Shown one piece after another: positions 24,345 to 34,266 of a stretch of DNA of 64,000 bases (position 1 is the stretch's first letter; the number at the start of each line of letters is the position of its first letter). Under the pieces are notes generated by a model. The model made no database searches. It had not been told where the DNA came from and saw only the letters and a program-made list of their open reading frames with translations. A program made the position numbers and the translations under genes. The stretch lies in NCBI GenBank assembly GCA_016703535.1, contig JADJBV010000001.1:5074001-5138000 (forward strand), read 5' to 3'. Source of the stretch: Deltaproteobacteria bacterium (GTDB lineage Bacteria > Myxococcota > Kuafuiibacteriia > Kuafuiibacteriales > Kuafuiibacteriaceae).

Positions 24345-25076
24345 GTGTCAGGTTCAAAATGGGCCTTCGGACCTCTCCTGAGTGCGAGTTTGCTCTCCTT
24401 TGCCTGCGTATTCCCGATCGAAGCCGAAGAGCGGCCCGATGTCCGGGGCGCTTCGGTATCCGTCGCGGCCGAGCCGAGCGGCACCGAGTTCTCGGGGTCA
24501 GTGGAGGTGCGGCTCAACTCCAGCACTCCCGCCGCGATCTTTTATACGCTCGACGGTGAGTCGCCAAGCGGCCCGGATGCACTTCGTTATGAAGGGCCCA
24601 TGACCCTCACCGACTCCACCCTCCTCAGCTTCATCGCCGTGACCGACTCCGGGGCCTGGTCCGCTCCCCAGGTGGAGCTCTACGAACCGATGGAAGAGCT
24701 GGTCGCCAACACCAACCCTTCGGCCCGAGCCCTCCGGCTGAGCACCAAAAACATCTTCTTCCAGGCCCAGCCCGGGGAAGCTCAGGTGCAGCAGGTGGTG
24801 ACGGTACGTTCGGTCGGCGTACAGCGCGTGCACATCCACCAGGTGGTCATCGGCTACAACCCGGCCGGCGGATCGTTCTACCGGCCCGAGGTCTTCGAAG
24901 TGCTGGCCGGGCAGGGGGAGCGCTGGTTGGCCCCGGGTGAAAGCCTCGAGGTCTTGCTTCGCTACACCCCCACCGAAAGTTTCTCCAGCGCGGCGCTGCT
25001 CTTCGACACCGACGCTGACGCGGTGGAGAACGGCCTGTACTACGTAGAGCTCTGGGGCCGCATCTTCCCCTGGTAG
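24345..25076 (+). CDS. Lipoprotein with chitobiase-C-like and Ig/Hydin-like beta domains
   Basis: This 243-residue protein has a lipobox LSFAC (Cys about 21). Residues 37-110 match the CHB_HEX_C pattern (SGSVEVRLNSSTPAAIFYTL then DGESPSG, YEGPMTLTDSTLLSFIAV), a small immunoglobulin-like module. Residues 125-243 look like an ASPM/SPD2/Hydin-type choice-of-anchor domain, with LSTKNIFFQAQPGEAQVQQV and LAPGESLEVLLRYTP. The start is GTG 24345 with an excellent AAGGAGG eight bases upstream. It is likely an envelope adhesion or structural lipoprotein. No enzyme motif. Confidence 0.75.
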   Translation: MSGSKWAFGPLLSASLLSFACVFPIEAEERPDVRGASVSVAAEPSGTEFSGSVEVRLNSSTPAAIFYTLDGESPSGPDALRYEGPMTLTDSTLLSFIAVTDSGAWSAPQVELYEPMEELVANTNPSARALRLSTKNIFFQAQPGEAQVQQVVTVRSVGVQRVHIHQVVIGYNPAGGSFYRPEVFEVLAGQGERWLAPGESLEVLLRYTPTESFSSAALLFDTDADAVENGLYYVELWGRIFPW

Positions 25077-25237
25077 AGCCCGCTTCGATCCCCAGAGGTC
25101 GAGGCGCGAGGGTCATCGCTCGGAGTCCTTCCCAAAGCCTTCGGGTGAAACACAGGCCTCGAAGAGCTGCCGGCTCGAAGGGCCCGCAACACCTGACGCG
25201 AGCGGAGAGACCTGGTCTCGGACTCCACAAATGCGAA

Positions 25238-25270
25238 GGCCCTCCGCACGCATCGCTGCGTGGGAGGGCC
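25238..25270. terminator. Strong hairpin terminator between convergent genes
   Basis: GGCCCTCC-G-CACGCA (25238-25252) pairs with TGCGTG-GGAGGGCC (25257-25270) around a TCGC loop: 14 base pairs with one bulged G. On the minus strand it is followed by a T-containing stretch and lies about 30 bp beyond the metalloprotease stop. On the plus strand the tail is weaker. It is the only clear intrinsic terminator I found. Confidence 0.75.
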
Positions 25271-25298
25271 TCCTCGGTCCCAACTGCGGTCCTTAGGC

Positions 25299-28200
25299 CT
25301 AGAGGCCTTCAGCCCGGATGTTGAACTTACGAACCCGGTCGATGAACCCGACCTGCTCGTTCAAGTTCTGACGCGCCACTTCGAAGGCCACACAAGCCTC
25401 CTCGCGGGTCGCCCACCGGTCGTTGGCGCCGGTGCCCACCAGGGTCCCGTCGTCACAGCCGTCCTTCGCCGGTTGCCACTCGTTGGCGCGGAAGTTCTCG
25501 GCGATCTCGAGCAGGGTCGAACCCACGCTCCAGTTCCGGAACTTGTTGAGCCGCTTGTAGGCCGCGTCGCCGTAGTAGGCCGGGAACTCCGGACGCAGGG
25601 TCGAGCCGAAGGTCAACGGCGCGATCACCGGCGCACGGTAGGTCACCAAGGTCTCCGGGTCGGTGAACTCACGCACCTGGACGTTGCTCGGGTAGTCCAC
25701 GTCTTCCGGGGTCCCGCGGATCGAGACCTTCGTCATCCGGTAGTACTCCGGAGCGTAGTCGTTGACCGATGACCAGTTGGCCATGGCGTAGGCCAAGCTG
25801 AAGTAGCGCAAGCTCCAGGACCAAGCCGGTTCAATCTCCGGCTGGGTCTCGAGCCACTGCCGCACCGACGATCCATCCGAACGCTGCTCGTCAAAGAACG
25901 GCGTGTAGCGGACATAACGTTCGGTGCTGCCGTCATCGGTGACCACCCGAGGCCGATAGCCGGTGTGGTCGCCGGTGATCAGGGCCGCGAAGCGCTGCAT
26001 CATCGGGTCGAGGTACACCCGGGGGTAGCCCAAGGAGAAGCTGCGCCGGTCGAACAGATCCGACAGGTCTCGGGCAAAGAAGCCCGACGACGTGGTGATC
26101 TGCCAGATGGCCGCCAGCTTGTCGTAGAACACACCGATCCGGTTCGACTTGTAGAAGTACTCGTCGGTCCAAGCGTTGTTCAGGTACCGACCACCTTCGG
26201 CGCCCATCGGGACCACCAGCTCCTGGTTGCAGGTGCCGGCGTCGATCTTGGGCACGTACTTATTGGACGCGGTGTCCAAGCAGTAGGTTCCTGGCTCCGG
26301 ATCCTGAATCACGCGCTCCAGGAAGTTGAGGCCCGCGTAGGCCGCCTCCTGCCAGTCGTCATACCGAGGAGCTTCGAACAATGAACGCCGCGTGTAGAGG
26401 TAGTACCGGAACACGTTGGTCATGTGGAAGAAGCGCCGGGAGAGCAGCCGCGCCATATAGGCCCGAGGATTGCCCCAGCCCGTCGGCGAAAACGCATCAC
26501 GACGGAAGTGATCGAAGATGTAGTCCCGGTCCCACCGATTGATGTGCGCCTGGGTCGACTCCAAGAAGTCCCAACCCGTGTCCCACCGCTGGCAGAACGG
26601 GTTCGAGAAGTTGGCGTAGAGATCCGAGCAGTACCCGTACGGCACCTGGGTGTAGTACTGGCTGTAGTCGAAGCCCTTGTCGTCGGCCACGCCATCGGGG
26701 CAGACGCCATTTTCGTTCGGGGTCTCGCCAGGCCGGCAGAGATCGTTGTCGATCCCGTCCTTGCCCTCGTCGACCGCGGTCGCCGGATCATCGTACTCAG
26801 GCGGGTTGTCCAGGACCTCGCGCTTCTGGGTCATCAGGTCGCTGACCTTGATCATCTTCCGCGAGTTCAGGATGTGCTGGGTGTCCGGCGGCAACTCCTG
26901 GATCTTGGCCATCAGCTCGTTGATGTTGGTCAAGAGGAGGAAGCAGTCCGACGGCCGGTTTTCGGTGGAGACGTCAGCCTCCATCCGGGTCACCATGTCG
27001 CGGTAGATCACGTCGAGCGCCGTGTCGCAGGTGTCGTTGTTGTCGTAGTTGCCGGCGCAGGCCGACTGATCCTTGGCCGCCACCGACAACAGCCGGGGCA
27101 GGTGGTCCGGTCCGAGGTAGTAGAGCATACCACCGAGGCCCCAGAAGTCGTTGTCGTGGCCGCAACGGCGCGCGAAGCTCTTGTACTTACGCGGATCCGG
27201 CACCGACACCTTGCTGGTGTCCCACACGTCGACCAGCTGGCCGTAGATGAAGCGGATGGCCGCCTCGTCGTAGCCGCCGATGCCGCTCAAGCCTTCGAGC
27301 GACACGTCGAAGCCGTAGTCCATGATGGACGCGTACTTCAGCTCGTTGCCGCGGTGCTTGTTCTGCTCGGTCGGCGGGTTGTTCCAGTACATCCGCCAGA
27401 AGTCCGGGTGATAGTTGAGGGCGTCCATCGACGCCTCGAAGTTGTGGCGCAGACCGACCGTGTGGCCCACCTCGTGGGAGTTCACGGACTCGTACATCGC
27501 GACCCGCAACGCCTGGTAGATCTCGTCCCGGGGACGGCCCTTGAAGAAGTCCGCCATACCCGAGGTGTTCGGGTCGAAGAACTCCGCCAAGTCGTAGGCG
27601 CGCTTGCCGAGCTCGTAGGCCGCCTTCATGTACTCGTTGTTGTTCGGGGTCATGCCCCAGTTCACCGGCGACGCGGCCGCCAGCGCGGCGTCCGAGATCA
27701 GGCCGCCCTCGAGACCACCCACCGGGCTGTTCGGGGTGCCCGTGGGGGCGCCGCCGTTGACCGGTTGGAAGAGGGTCGGACCCGCGAACGAACGGAGGAT
27801 GTCCTCGTTCACCAGGATCTCGCGCTCGATGTCGGTGCCCTGGAACATCCGCCGGAAGCGGCTGTCCTCGGCGCCCGGCTCGGCGTCACCTTCGAACAGG
27901 CGGTCACCCGACTGAGAGAGAACTTCGCTCTCGTGGTCGAAGAGGGCCTGCTTCAGGTCGCTGCGGATGGCGTTGTTGCGCGGGGTGCGCCGAGAAGCCA
28001 CCGTGGTGCGGGAGGTGTCACCGCGGAACAGCTCCTCTTCGCTGAGGTCGCCGTTCATCCACTGCAGCAGGTCGACCTGGCGCTGGGATACGCTGTCGCC
28101 GGCCACACCGAAGTAGTTGGCCAAGTTGGCGCCGATGAACTCGCCCGACTCCGGGTCCTGAGCGAACTGGGCCACGCCCCAAGGGCCGTAGACCTGAACC

Positions 28201-29684
28201 TGCTCGATGTAGTTCTGGAAGTTGTAGCGGAGGTCGCCCTTGCGCTGCCAAGTGAAGGCCAGCGGAGCGCCGGTCTTGGCCGCAACCTTGGGATCCAAGG
28301 TCGCGCCGTTCTTGAGCTGCTCGTACTGCACCGCGGCGCAGACGTTCTCCACGTTGCCGGAGCCGATCCGGTCCGCCGAGGTGGCGACCCGCTCGATCAC
28401 GCTCTCCAGGCCATTGGCCCGAGCGTAAGCGACGATGTTCTCCACGTTGCAGTCGTTGACCCGGAACTGGAACATGTCCTGGCCCATCTCGTCGCGGAGA
28501 CGCTGGGTGTCAGGCTGCCCGTTCACGAGGTAGCCCTTCTCATAGGCCACCACCTGCTGGAACGGCTTGTTCCAGTGGCTGGAGAGCTTCTGGGCACCCG
28601 GGACGATGTCGGCCGGGAAGTGGACGTTTCCGTAGTAGATGATCGGCCGCGGCGTCCGCTGCTCGGGCGCGATGGTGCTTCCGTCTTCGTTCTTGATCTT
28701 CTCCCAGATGTTGAAGCGACCGGCCTGGTAGATTCGGCCGGTTCGGGTCAAGAAGCGCTCCTGGTCGAAGGCGACGCGGAGGATCCGGAAGTTGCCGAAG
28801 CTGGCGTCGTAACCGAAGGTTCGGAAGAAGCAGTCCGAGGGATCCCGACCTTCGCAGCTGCGACCATCGCCGTTGAGGACGATCGCGTTGCCCGCGTTGT
28901 CCTTCAGCTCGACCACATCTGGGTAGTACAGGGGCTCGTAGTCATCGTTCGGGTCCACCTTGCGGAAGGACAACCGGACCTTGACGTTGCCGCCACCACA
29001 CCGCGGGACCGACTGGTTCAGCAGCATCATGCCGCAGAAGTACGGGTCCGGGGCGAGGGAGAACCGGTTGGTGACGTCCATGTAATCTTGGGTGATCCAA
29101 GGACGCTCCGGATCGGTCTCGTCGTTGCCCTGGGTATAGTACGCCGTCAGCGCATCGGCGCTGAACGCCGCGTCCGGATAGTTCGACCAGCCCGTCCAGA
29201 ACTTGGTCGGGGTGCCGACGATGTTCTTGGACCAGTCCACCCGGATGTACTGCCGCTCGTGCCAAGGACGATCGGTGGTGTTCTCCACGATCACGTTGGT
29301 CTCGACACCCGTCGTCGGGCTGTAGTCCCGCTGGATGTCGAAGTGGCTGAGGATCTTGTACCCCACCACCGGAGCGCCGAAGAAGTCTCGACCTTCGTCG
29401 GTGAGGCCTTCCGCGTAGGGCAAGAACTCGTAGCTCCGGTAGCCGATCAGGTTGTCTTCCCTGATCTCCCACCGAATCTTGTCCATGTTCGAGGTGATGC
29501 CTTCGGTATCACCCGCTTCCGGATCGGCCTCGGTGACCATGGCCCGGTAATACCAGATGCCTTCGAACTGGCTCTTGGCGAGCGCGTTCGGCTGCGTCCG
29601 GTCGATGGTGGTGACGCTCGGCGCGCACGCCGACGCGAGCACCGAGACTCCCACTGCAAGATTGAGGATCCTTCGCATGTTCAT
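25299..29684 (-). CDS. Giant zinc-metalloprotease lipoprotein (paralogue A)
   Basis: Starting at ATG 29684 (GGAGG about 11 bases upstream) gives 1,461 residues with a lipoprotein signal ending ASACAP. A conserved region near residue 110-170 (SHFDIQRDYSPTTGVETNVI, then WHERQYIRVDWSKN) is shared with the upstream gene. The catalytic site near residue 765 is HEVGHTVGLRHNF, an HExxHxxGxxH zinc motif followed by NFEAS. It also has a candidate Met-turn SIMDYG about 50 residues on. This combination places it with metzincin-like zinc-dependent metalloproteases. The role is probably surface or periplasmic proteolysis. Aromatic-rich C-terminal 600 residues have no domain I recognise. Confidence 0.85.
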   Translation of the reverse strand: MNMRRILNLAVGVSVLASACAPSVTTIDRTQPNALAKSQFEGIWYYRAMVTEADPEAGDTEGITSNMDKIRWEIREDNLIGYRSYEFLPYAEGLTDEGRDFFGAPVVGYKILSHFDIQRDYSPTTGVETNVIVENTTDRPWHERQYIRVDWSKNIVGTPTKFWTGWSNYPDAAFSADALTAYYTQGNDETDPERPWITQDYMDVTNRFSLAPDPYFCGMMLLNQSVPRCGGGNVKVRLSFRKVDPNDDYEPLYYPDVVELKDNAGNAIVLNGDGRSCEGRDPSDCFFRTFGYDASFGNFRILRVAFDQERFLTRTGRIYQAGRFNIWEKIKNEDGSTIAPEQRTPRPIIYYGNVHFPADIVPGAQKLSSHWNKPFQQVVAYEKGYLVNGQPDTQRLRDEMGQDMFQFRVNDCNVENIVAYARANGLESVIERVATSADRIGSGNVENVCAAVQYEQLKNGATLDPKVAAKTGAPLAFTWQRKGDLRYNFQNYIEQVQVYGPWGVAQFAQDPESGEFIGANLANYFGVAGDSVSQRQVDLLQWMNGDLSEEELFRGDTSRTTVASRRTPRNNAIRSDLKQALFDHESEVLSQSGDRLFEGDAEPGAEDSRFRRMFQGTDIEREILVNEDILRSFAGPTLFQPVNGGAPTGTPNSPVGGLEGGLISDAALAAASPVNWGMTPNNNEYMKAAYELGKRAYDLAEFFDPNTSGMADFFKGRPRDEIYQALRVAMYESVNSHEVGHTVGLRHNFEASMDALNYHPDFWRMYWNNPPTEQNKHRGNELKYASIMDYGFDVSLEGLSGIGGYDEAAIRFIYGQLVDVWDTSKVSVPDPRKYKSFARRCGHDNDFWGLGGMLYYLGPDHLPRLLSVAAKDQSACAGNYDNNDTCDTALDVIYRDMVTRMEADVSTENRPSDCFLLLTNINELMAKIQELPPDTQHILNSRKMIKVSDLMTQKREVLDNPPEYDDPATAVDEGKDGIDNDLCRPGETPNENGVCPDGVADDKGFDYSQYYTQVPYGYCSDLYANFSNPFCQRWDTGWDFLESTQAHINRWDRDYIFDHFRRDAFSPTGWGNPRAYMARLLSRRFFHMTNVFRYYLYTRRSLFEAPRYDDWQEAAYAGLNFLERVIQDPEPGTYCLDTASNKYVPKIDAGTCNQELVVPMGAEGGRYLNNAWTDEYFYKSNRIGVFYDKLAAIWQITTSSGFFARDLSDLFDRRSFSLGYPRVYLDPMMQRFAALITGDHTGYRPRVVTDDGSTERYVRYTPFFDEQRSDGSSVRQWLETQPEIEPAWSWSLRYFSLAYAMANWSSVNDYAPEYYRMTKVSIRGTPEDVDYPSNVQVREFTDPETLVTYRAPVIAPLTFGSTLRPEFPAYYGDAAYKRLNKFRNWSVGSTLLEIAENFRANEWQPAKDGCDDGTLVGTGANDRWATREEACVAFEVARQNLNEQVGFIDRVRKFNIRAEGL

Positions 29685-29705
29685 ATCCTTCGCCTCCTCC
29701 ATCGC

Positions 29706-32700
29706 TTACCGGTGGTTGAAGAGGCGATAGAGGTCTCGGGCGTACTCAAGACGCTCCATCCACGCTCGCCAGTTGTCTCTACGGTTGGAGTCATTGGTGC
29801 TGGCTTCAAACCCAGCCTGCGCATCCGCAGCCAGGGTAATCAGGCCACAACCCACGCTCTGCTCTTCGGCGTCGGCGAAGTTGATCGACCGGTACTCGAG
29901 TTTGGTCAGCGAGTCCGTGAGAGCGCAGAAACAGGTCGTGTTCGGCGCAGCGGTCTCGCAGTTCGGTAGCGCATCGTAATCCGCGTAGTCGTCGTCCGCG
30001 CCCTTCACGTAGACCTTCAGCGTCTTGCCCATGTTGAGCTGGCTGTCGAAGTCGTTCGACAACAGCGCGTGGGCCACCAACATCGCCTGGTACGGCATGT
30101 TGGTCAGCAGGGTCGGGTAAAGGATGCCGGGGTCCTGACAGGTGGCCGAAGGGCCGGGCAACGAGGTGCCAGTCGCCACATCGATCATCTTCCGAGGTTC
30201 GTAGCGGCCCATGGACGCTACGCCGGGGGTCTCCTCGTCGCGGCACCAGTACGAGCCGAGCTCTTCGGCGGTGCTCGGCCGCAAGAAGAAGCCGTCCAGC
30301 TGCATCAACTGCCGGTAGAAGGTCTTCAACTCGGGCTCAAACAACTTGTAAAGGCCGATGTAGTAGTTCTTCCGGTCGAGGTCGTAGTTGAAGCGGAGGA
30401 TCGTCGGGGACGTCCAACCCAACAACATCATCACGTTGCTCTTGTCGAAGTAGGAGCCGACGTAAGCCCAGTCCCACTCTTCGTAGTCTTCGGTGAAGCC
30501 GATGGAGGCGGGCCGGCCTTCCCCGAGGGGAATCTGGACCATCTGCGCATCGATCGCGTACTGGCTGTTCAGGTCCGCGTAGCTGTCGCAGTTGAAGCCG
30601 AGGTTGAACCGACCGTCCATATAGACCTTGGGGGTCACACCGGGCCACGGGCACATCACGACCGGCTCGGGCGTCGAGATGATCTCGGTCGCCATGTTGA
30701 GGCCCAAGGCCAAGGTGGTGGCCATGTCGGACTTGAGGTCCGAGGTCCGGAAGTCCTGGGCGCCGTTCGCCACCGGGATCGCCGGGTTGGTCACGTTCAG
30801 GTAGTAGAAGTACTGCGCTACGATATCGACGAAGTCGAAGGCGTAGAACACCGGCGACATCGCGCGGTTCGGCGACCAAGCCAGCGGGGTCAACCGATCA
30901 CGGATGAAGTTGTTGAAGAAGAAGTACTGCGACCACATCGTGTAGTAGTTCGTGAAGATCTCCTTCAGGCTCGAACCGTAGTCGAAGGTGGCGCAGAACG
31001 GCGTCATCCGGTCGTAGTAGTTGTCGCAGAAGAGGAACGGCACTTCGTTGGCCGGCGGGTTCTGCGGATCGAAGGTCACCCACTTGCGGTCGCGGATCGA
31101 AGACCGCATCTCGTCCTGGCTGCAGCTCGCGCCGTTGCACAAGTACTCGGGGATCTTGTTGTAGTCGTTGTAGTAGCGCCAGCTGCGGAGCGACTCGCCG
31201 CCCGGCACCGTGGTGTCGAAGCTGGGGCTGTTGAAGGTCGCGACCTGCTCGCCGTAAGCGAAGCGGATGGCCGCCTCGTCGTACTTGCCGAGGAAGTCGT
31301 TGAAGAGGCCCTTCATCGACATGTACTCCATCACGGTGGTGTGACGGAACTCATCGTACTGGCCCTCGATCTTCTCCTGGTCGCCGGCCCAGTGCTGGTT
31401 CCAGAACTTGTCGTCGTAGTTGAGGGCGTCGTAGCTACCCTCGAAGTTGTGGGCCAGACCCACGTTGTGGCCGAGCTCGTGGAGCATCACGTGCTTGACC
31501 AGACGGCTGGCGACCACTTCGTAGCGCTTCTCCCGGGGGAGGTCCTTCAGCTTCAGCGCCAGGCCGGCCCAGTGGGGGTCGAACTTGTGCTGGAGGAAGC
31601 AGTAGCCGGCGGCACCGAGGGCCGTCTGGGCTCGGTTGGACAACCGCGAGACCGGGTTCTGGGCGGTCAAACGGGAGAGCGGCAGGGCCTTTTCTCGGGT
31701 GTCATCGGCCAAGGTGCCCCACTTTTCGCCCCAAGCGGCGGCGTCCTTGAGGCCCGGGTTGGCGCTGCCCAGGACGGCGCCTTGGGTCGCGTTCGGGCCC
31801 GTCAGGCCGGTGGTGCGGCTGAAGTGCTGGTCGGCCATCGCCACGTCGAAGCTGTTCATGACCTTGGAGGCCACCCGATCCGCGAGGACACTCCGCTCGT
31901 TGAGCTTGGCCAAACGTTCGGCCTGCCAACGGGGATTGTCGTTTTCGCGGAGGAGCTGCTCTTTGGTGCTGCCGAGGCGCGAGATCCGAGAGTCGACCTT
32001 GGCCAACAAAGGCTGGCTGGCCTTCTCTTCGAGCATCGAGGACTTGCGGGCGAGGGAGGCCGAGACCTGCCGACGAACCTGCTGTCCGAAGATGGTGTCG
32101 TGTTCGCTGGTCTCGTCGTTGATCAACTCGATGTAGTCGACCACGTTGGCGGCGCCGACCTCGTAGCTCCAGCCACGAAGGAAAGCGGTGCCCGAGACGG
32201 TCTCACCGGTGCGGGCATCGGCGTGCATCGGGCCGTAGCCACCCCAGGGCGACATCTGCGGGTTGTTGAGCCAAACGACCATGCTGTAGCGCGGGTCACC
32301 GATGCGCTGCCAGCTGAACTCCGAGATGCCGGTGTTGGGATCCAAGGTGGCGGCCTCGAGGGAGGTGCAGACCTTGGTCAGGTTGCCGAAGCCGACGTGC
32401 TTGCGAACGTCGTCGGTGTTCATGATCGAGCAGCCGTTTTTGGTGAGGGTCGAGCAAGCGCCCCGCTCCACCGCGAACAGGTAGTCCGGGTTGCTGGAGA
32501 CGAAGGACACGATGTTGTCTTCGTTGCAGTCGTTGGTCCGGATCTCGAACATCGCGGGGATGCTCTGGGCGCAGGCGTTGCGCGCGGCCTCGCCGACGTC
32601 GACGGCCTGGCCACACTTCAGGTCCACCACCATGCTGGTGTAGACGCGGCTGTATTCCGCCGCGACCTCGCTGGCGACCTGGCGATAACGGGCCGGGTAG

Positions 32701-33764
32701 TCCGCGTTGAGGTAGTAGATGATCGGCTTGGGGGTCCGGTCCTTGTAGGCCAGCGGCTTGCCATCGGCGTCCGCGTTGTTCTCCCAGATGTTGAACAACA
32801 TGGCGCGGAAGATGCGGCCGGTTTCGGTGTAGCCATAACCGCGATCGAAGGTCGGGACCTCGATGCGGAAGATGCCGAAGCGGTTGTAGATCGGCTCCCG
32901 GAGGACTTCGCCGGTGTCCGGATCCGAGATCGAGGTGCCGTCGGCGTTCTTGCGGACGTAGGAGTCCGGGTAGACGCGGGGCACGTAGTCCGACTTCTCC
33001 TTGATCCGGAGGAAGCCGTGGCGAACGGTGGCTTCACCGTAGCCGCAGTTTCCGTAACCGGCCCAGGAGTAGCCGACGTACGCCGCGCACATCAGCAGGT
33101 CCATGCCGATGATCGCGTGGTCGGTGACCTCGACGTAGTCATCGGTGAACCGGCTGGCGAACTCGTCGGTCGGGCTGGTCTCGAGGTTGGTCCAGTAGTC
33201 GCCGGTGGACACGTAGCTCACCGGGAACCAGTAACCGCTGTAGTCGGCGTAGACCGAACCCGCGATCAGGTTGTTGGACCAGTCGACGCGCATGTAGTCG
33301 CGCTCGTGCCAGACCCGATCCGTCGCGTTCTCCGAGATCACGTTGGTCTCGTTCCCCGTCAGGGCGTCGTAACCACGCTGGATGTCGAAGTGGCTGCTGA
33401 TGGGCCACGCGGCCAAGACGGTACCTTCGTAGAAGTTATTGAAGGGCCGCTCTTGATTGCCGGTGCCGGCGATCGCCTCATAAGGCTTGTAGGCGATGAG
33501 CACGTCTTCCTGGATCTTGAATTTGACCCGATCCAGCGCGATGTCGCCGTGACCTTCGATGATCATCTCGTTGGTCTGTTCCGACTCCGCAATGGTGCGT
33601 CGGTAGTACCACTCGTCATCGGTCTGGAAGATGGCCTTCCTCACGTACCCCGGCTGGACCTGGTTGATGTCCGAATTGCGAGGATCGCAACCCCACATCC
33701 CCATCACAGTCGCCGAAGCGCCGAGGATCGCCAGGGCATGCCTGGCGGAGTCCTTGACCTTCAT
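29706..33764 (-). CDS. Giant zinc-metalloprotease lipoprotein (paralogue B)
   Basis: This 1,352-residue paralogue of the next gene starts at ATG 33764 with GGAGGAAG upstream, and its lipobox is MGMWGC. It shares the block SHFDIQRGYDALTGNETNVI and WHERDYMRVDWSNN. The zinc site is HELGHNVGLAHNFEGS and the Met-turn is TTVMEYMSM. An acidic/helical spacer (about residues 545-700) is not well matched to paralogue A. The 21-bp gap to A and identical order of motifs indicate tandem duplication and one operon. The product is expected to be anchored to the envelope by lipid. Substrates are unknown. Confidence 0.85.
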   Translation of the reverse strand: MKVKDSARHALAILGASATVMGMWGCDPRNSDINQVQPGYVRKAIFQTDDEWYYRRTIAESEQTNEMIIEGHGDIALDRVKFKIQEDVLIAYKPYEAIAGTGNQERPFNNFYEGTVLAAWPISSHFDIQRGYDALTGNETNVISENATDRVWHERDYMRVDWSNNLIAGSVYADYSGYWFPVSYVSTGDYWTNLETSPTDEFASRFTDDYVEVTDHAIIGMDLLMCAAYVGYSWAGYGNCGYGEATVRHGFLRIKEKSDYVPRVYPDSYVRKNADGTSISDPDTGEVLREPIYNRFGIFRIEVPTFDRGYGYTETGRIFRAMLFNIWENNADADGKPLAYKDRTPKPIIYYLNADYPARYRQVASEVAAEYSRVYTSMVVDLKCGQAVDVGEAARNACAQSIPAMFEIRTNDCNEDNIVSFVSSNPDYLFAVERGACSTLTKNGCSIMNTDDVRKHVGFGNLTKVCTSLEAATLDPNTGISEFSWQRIGDPRYSMVVWLNNPQMSPWGGYGPMHADARTGETVSGTAFLRGWSYEVGAANVVDYIELINDETSEHDTIFGQQVRRQVSASLARKSSMLEEKASQPLLAKVDSRISRLGSTKEQLLRENDNPRWQAERLAKLNERSVLADRVASKVMNSFDVAMADQHFSRTTGLTGPNATQGAVLGSANPGLKDAAAWGEKWGTLADDTREKALPLSRLTAQNPVSRLSNRAQTALGAAGYCFLQHKFDPHWAGLALKLKDLPREKRYEVVASRLVKHVMLHELGHNVGLAHNFEGSYDALNYDDKFWNQHWAGDQEKIEGQYDEFRHTTVMEYMSMKGLFNDFLGKYDEAAIRFAYGEQVATFNSPSFDTTVPGGESLRSWRYYNDYNKIPEYLCNGASCSQDEMRSSIRDRKWVTFDPQNPPANEVPFLFCDNYYDRMTPFCATFDYGSSLKEIFTNYYTMWSQYFFFNNFIRDRLTPLAWSPNRAMSPVFYAFDFVDIVAQYFYYLNVTNPAIPVANGAQDFRTSDLKSDMATTLALGLNMATEIISTPEPVVMCPWPGVTPKVYMDGRFNLGFNCDSYADLNSQYAIDAQMVQIPLGEGRPASIGFTEDYEEWDWAYVGSYFDKSNVMMLLGWTSPTILRFNYDLDRKNYYIGLYKLFEPELKTFYRQLMQLDGFFLRPSTAEELGSYWCRDEETPGVASMGRYEPRKMIDVATGTSLPGPSATCQDPGILYPTLLTNMPYQAMLVAHALLSNDFDSQLNMGKTLKVYVKGADDDYADYDALPNCETAAPNTTCFCALTDSLTKLEYRSINFADAEEQSVGCGLITLAADAQAGFEASTNDSNRRDNWRAWMERLEYARDLYRLFNHR

Positions 33765-34266
33765 TCCGCTTCCTCCGTTCATGTGCTCACCGTTCCCAGC
33801 CCGTGGCGGTCTGGTTGCCGCCGTTTTAGGCTTTTCGAGAAATCGAGAACTGCTCGTTTGTGGGAAAAGTCCTGGTTGGGTCCAGTGAAAAAGGCGCGTT
33901 GGGTCACAAATCGGACTTCTGCCCGACCCGAAATCGCCTCTTTGGGAATGTTCTGAACCCGCACCTTGGTTTTCCTTAGTAAGTTGTTCCCGGCCGTGCG
34001 TGCTGTCACGAGACGATCGGGTCGCCGGCCATTACGCAAGCTCTGTACCCACGGCGATGACCGCTCTCGGGCGGGGCTTTCCGACCACCCCCGATCACCC
34101 CGGCACCCCTGGACCGACACCGATCGGATTTCTCGTTACTTTCATAACGGGGTGCCCTTGAGCTGATCTCGGGGTAAACACCCATTCGCCAGCCGATCCG
34201 TGGGCCGAGGGCGGTCGATGCTCGGGTGTCCGAGGGCGGAAGGGGCGTGTTATCCGAACCGTCGTC
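33765..34266. other. 500-bp divergent intergenic region
   Basis: This lies between the metalloprotease pair (minus) and the CBM9-like lipoprotein (plus), and is less GC-rich than its surroundings, as expected for promoters. I could not identify a confident -35/-10 pair for either direction. A minus-strand frame from 34120 to 33779 lacks recognisable domains and a good start, and is not called as a gene. Confidence 0.5.

Noticed and set aside
26424..29969. A 1,181-codon open frame on the plus strand
   Set aside because: It is antisense to the metalloprotease. Its product is rich in Val, Arg and His without domains, and the minus strand has lipobox, zinc site and good ribosome site. High GC keeps such frames open.
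30069..33956. A 1,295-codon plus-strand frame
   Set aside because: Same reason: it mirrors the second metalloprotease, and the product is low-complexity with no start signal or family match.
33779..34120. 113-codon minus-strand frame upstream of the metalloproteases
   Set aside because: No domain, composition unlike neighbours, no clear ribosome site; likely promoter region.
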